From assembly GCA_009937555.1 (NCBI GenBank), contig JAACFD010000136.1:1-5998 (forward strand): DNA of 5,998 bases, written 5' to 3'. The DNA comes from Chlamydiales bacterium. Its GTDB lineage: Bacteria > Chlamydiota > Chlamydiia > Chlamydiales > JAACFD01. The notes under the pieces are model-generated. The model was not told the DNA's origin and searched no databases. It saw nothing but the letters and a program-made list of their open reading frames with translations. Position 1 is the stretch's first letter. Every line of letters begins with the position of its first letter. A program made the translations under genes and the position numbers. Positions 5,598-5,998 of this stretch are shown piece by piece.

Positions 5598-5998
5598 ATG
5601 TCATCTTTTATTAACATAACAGCCAGAGGTCGCTTTGCAGCAACTGCTGTACAAACACCAGCAACAGGAAGATCTTCTAGGACAAGAAGTAGAGAAGCAA
5701 GAACAACAGCAGCAGCAGCTAGAGTCAGAACTCCAAGAGTAGCTAGTGAAAGAGTAGAGAAAGAAGTAAGAGGAGCAGGAGCTATTATTAGAGAGATAGC
5801 TCTTCAAGTTGATACAGGAGCTTTTGCAGGTAAACTTACTGATAGTCGTGCTCATAGAGAAATCCATTTTCAGAAAAACAGAGCTGGTAAATACACAGTA
5901 GAGCTTAAAGGTCGCAATTTTAACTCTAAAGAAACAGAAATTCTAATGGAAGCATTAGATGGTAAGAAGATTGCTAGCTTAACAGTCGAAGGCAGAGC
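5598..5998 (+). CDS. Unknown protein with Arg/Ala/Thr-rich N-terminus, 3' end missing
   Basis: An open frame runs from ATG at 5598 to the right edge, 133 codons without a stop, so the gene is cut by the window. I do not recognise the product. Residues 8-58 are low-complexity and basic, with about twelve Arg among Ala, Thr and Ser; codons 37-40 hold a Thr and an Ala run over an (AGC)4 repeat (5708-5719). From about residue 60 the sequence looks folded, with a likely helix at 60-70 and alternating strand-like segments such as REIHFQ (87-92) and KYTVELKG (98-105). There is no hydrophobic signal peptide or membrane segment. The basic tail could bind nucleic acid or be a disordered secretion-type N-terminus; neither is shown. 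An optimal AAGGAG, a promoter and a preceding terminator support a real, separately transcribed gene. A Ser/Cys-rich frame on the opposite strand is its shadow. Confidence 0.85.
   Translation, partial: MSSFINITARGRFAATAVQTPATGRSSRTRSREARTTAAAARVRTPRVASERVEKEVRGAGAIIREIALQVDTGAFAGKLTDSRAHREIHFQKNRAGKYTVELKGRNFNSKETEILMEALDGKKIASLTVEGR

Noticed and set aside
5601..5867. An 88-residue Ser/Cys-rich frame on the minus strand.
   Set aside because: Low-complexity mirror of the Arg/Ala/Thr-rich codons of the plus-strand gene, which has a promoter and ribosome binding site.

Overview
This is an AT-rich bacterial window with four complete protein genes and the 5' part of a fifth. In order they are a DEAD-box RNA helicase (+), a flavoprotein of the HI0933/YhiN family (-), a 507-residue protein I cannot assign (+), a YhhQ-type transporter for queuosine precursors (+), and an Arg/Ala/Thr-rich protein cut off by the right edge (+). 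No rRNA, tRNA, CRISPR array, insertion sequence or phage gene is visible. The organism cannot be fixed from this window. The low G+C, the helicase (resembling Helicobacter/Campylobacter and chlamydial enzymes), the salvage-type YhhQ and two lineage-restricted proteins would fit a host-associated bacterium such as a chlamydia-related one. That is a guess, not a result.

Layout. Positions 1-158 hold a good sigma70-type promoter and leader for the helicase. The helicase and flavoprotein genes converge with 7 bases between their stop codons, and a small hairpin lies across that gap. The flavoprotein starts at a TTG codon. Positions 2857-3159 form a divergent intergenic region: a -10 element for the flavoprotein, a possible promoter for the unknown gene, several inverted repeats and a 12-base direct repeat. 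The unknown gene is followed 38 bases later by yhhQ, which may have its own promoter overlapping the end of the unknown gene. After yhhQ come a probable rho-independent terminator, a promoter, and a structured leader in which the predicted 5' end of the mRNA can pair over 9 bases with the ribosome binding site of the last gene.

The genes do not form an obvious pathway. Helicase, flavoprotein and transporter are housekeeping or metabolic types; the unknown gene and the partial gene are the accessory-looking part. I see no convincing undescribed system. The most testable novelty is the leader RNA before the partial gene, followed by the repeat-rich leader and unusual charge layout of the 507-residue protein.
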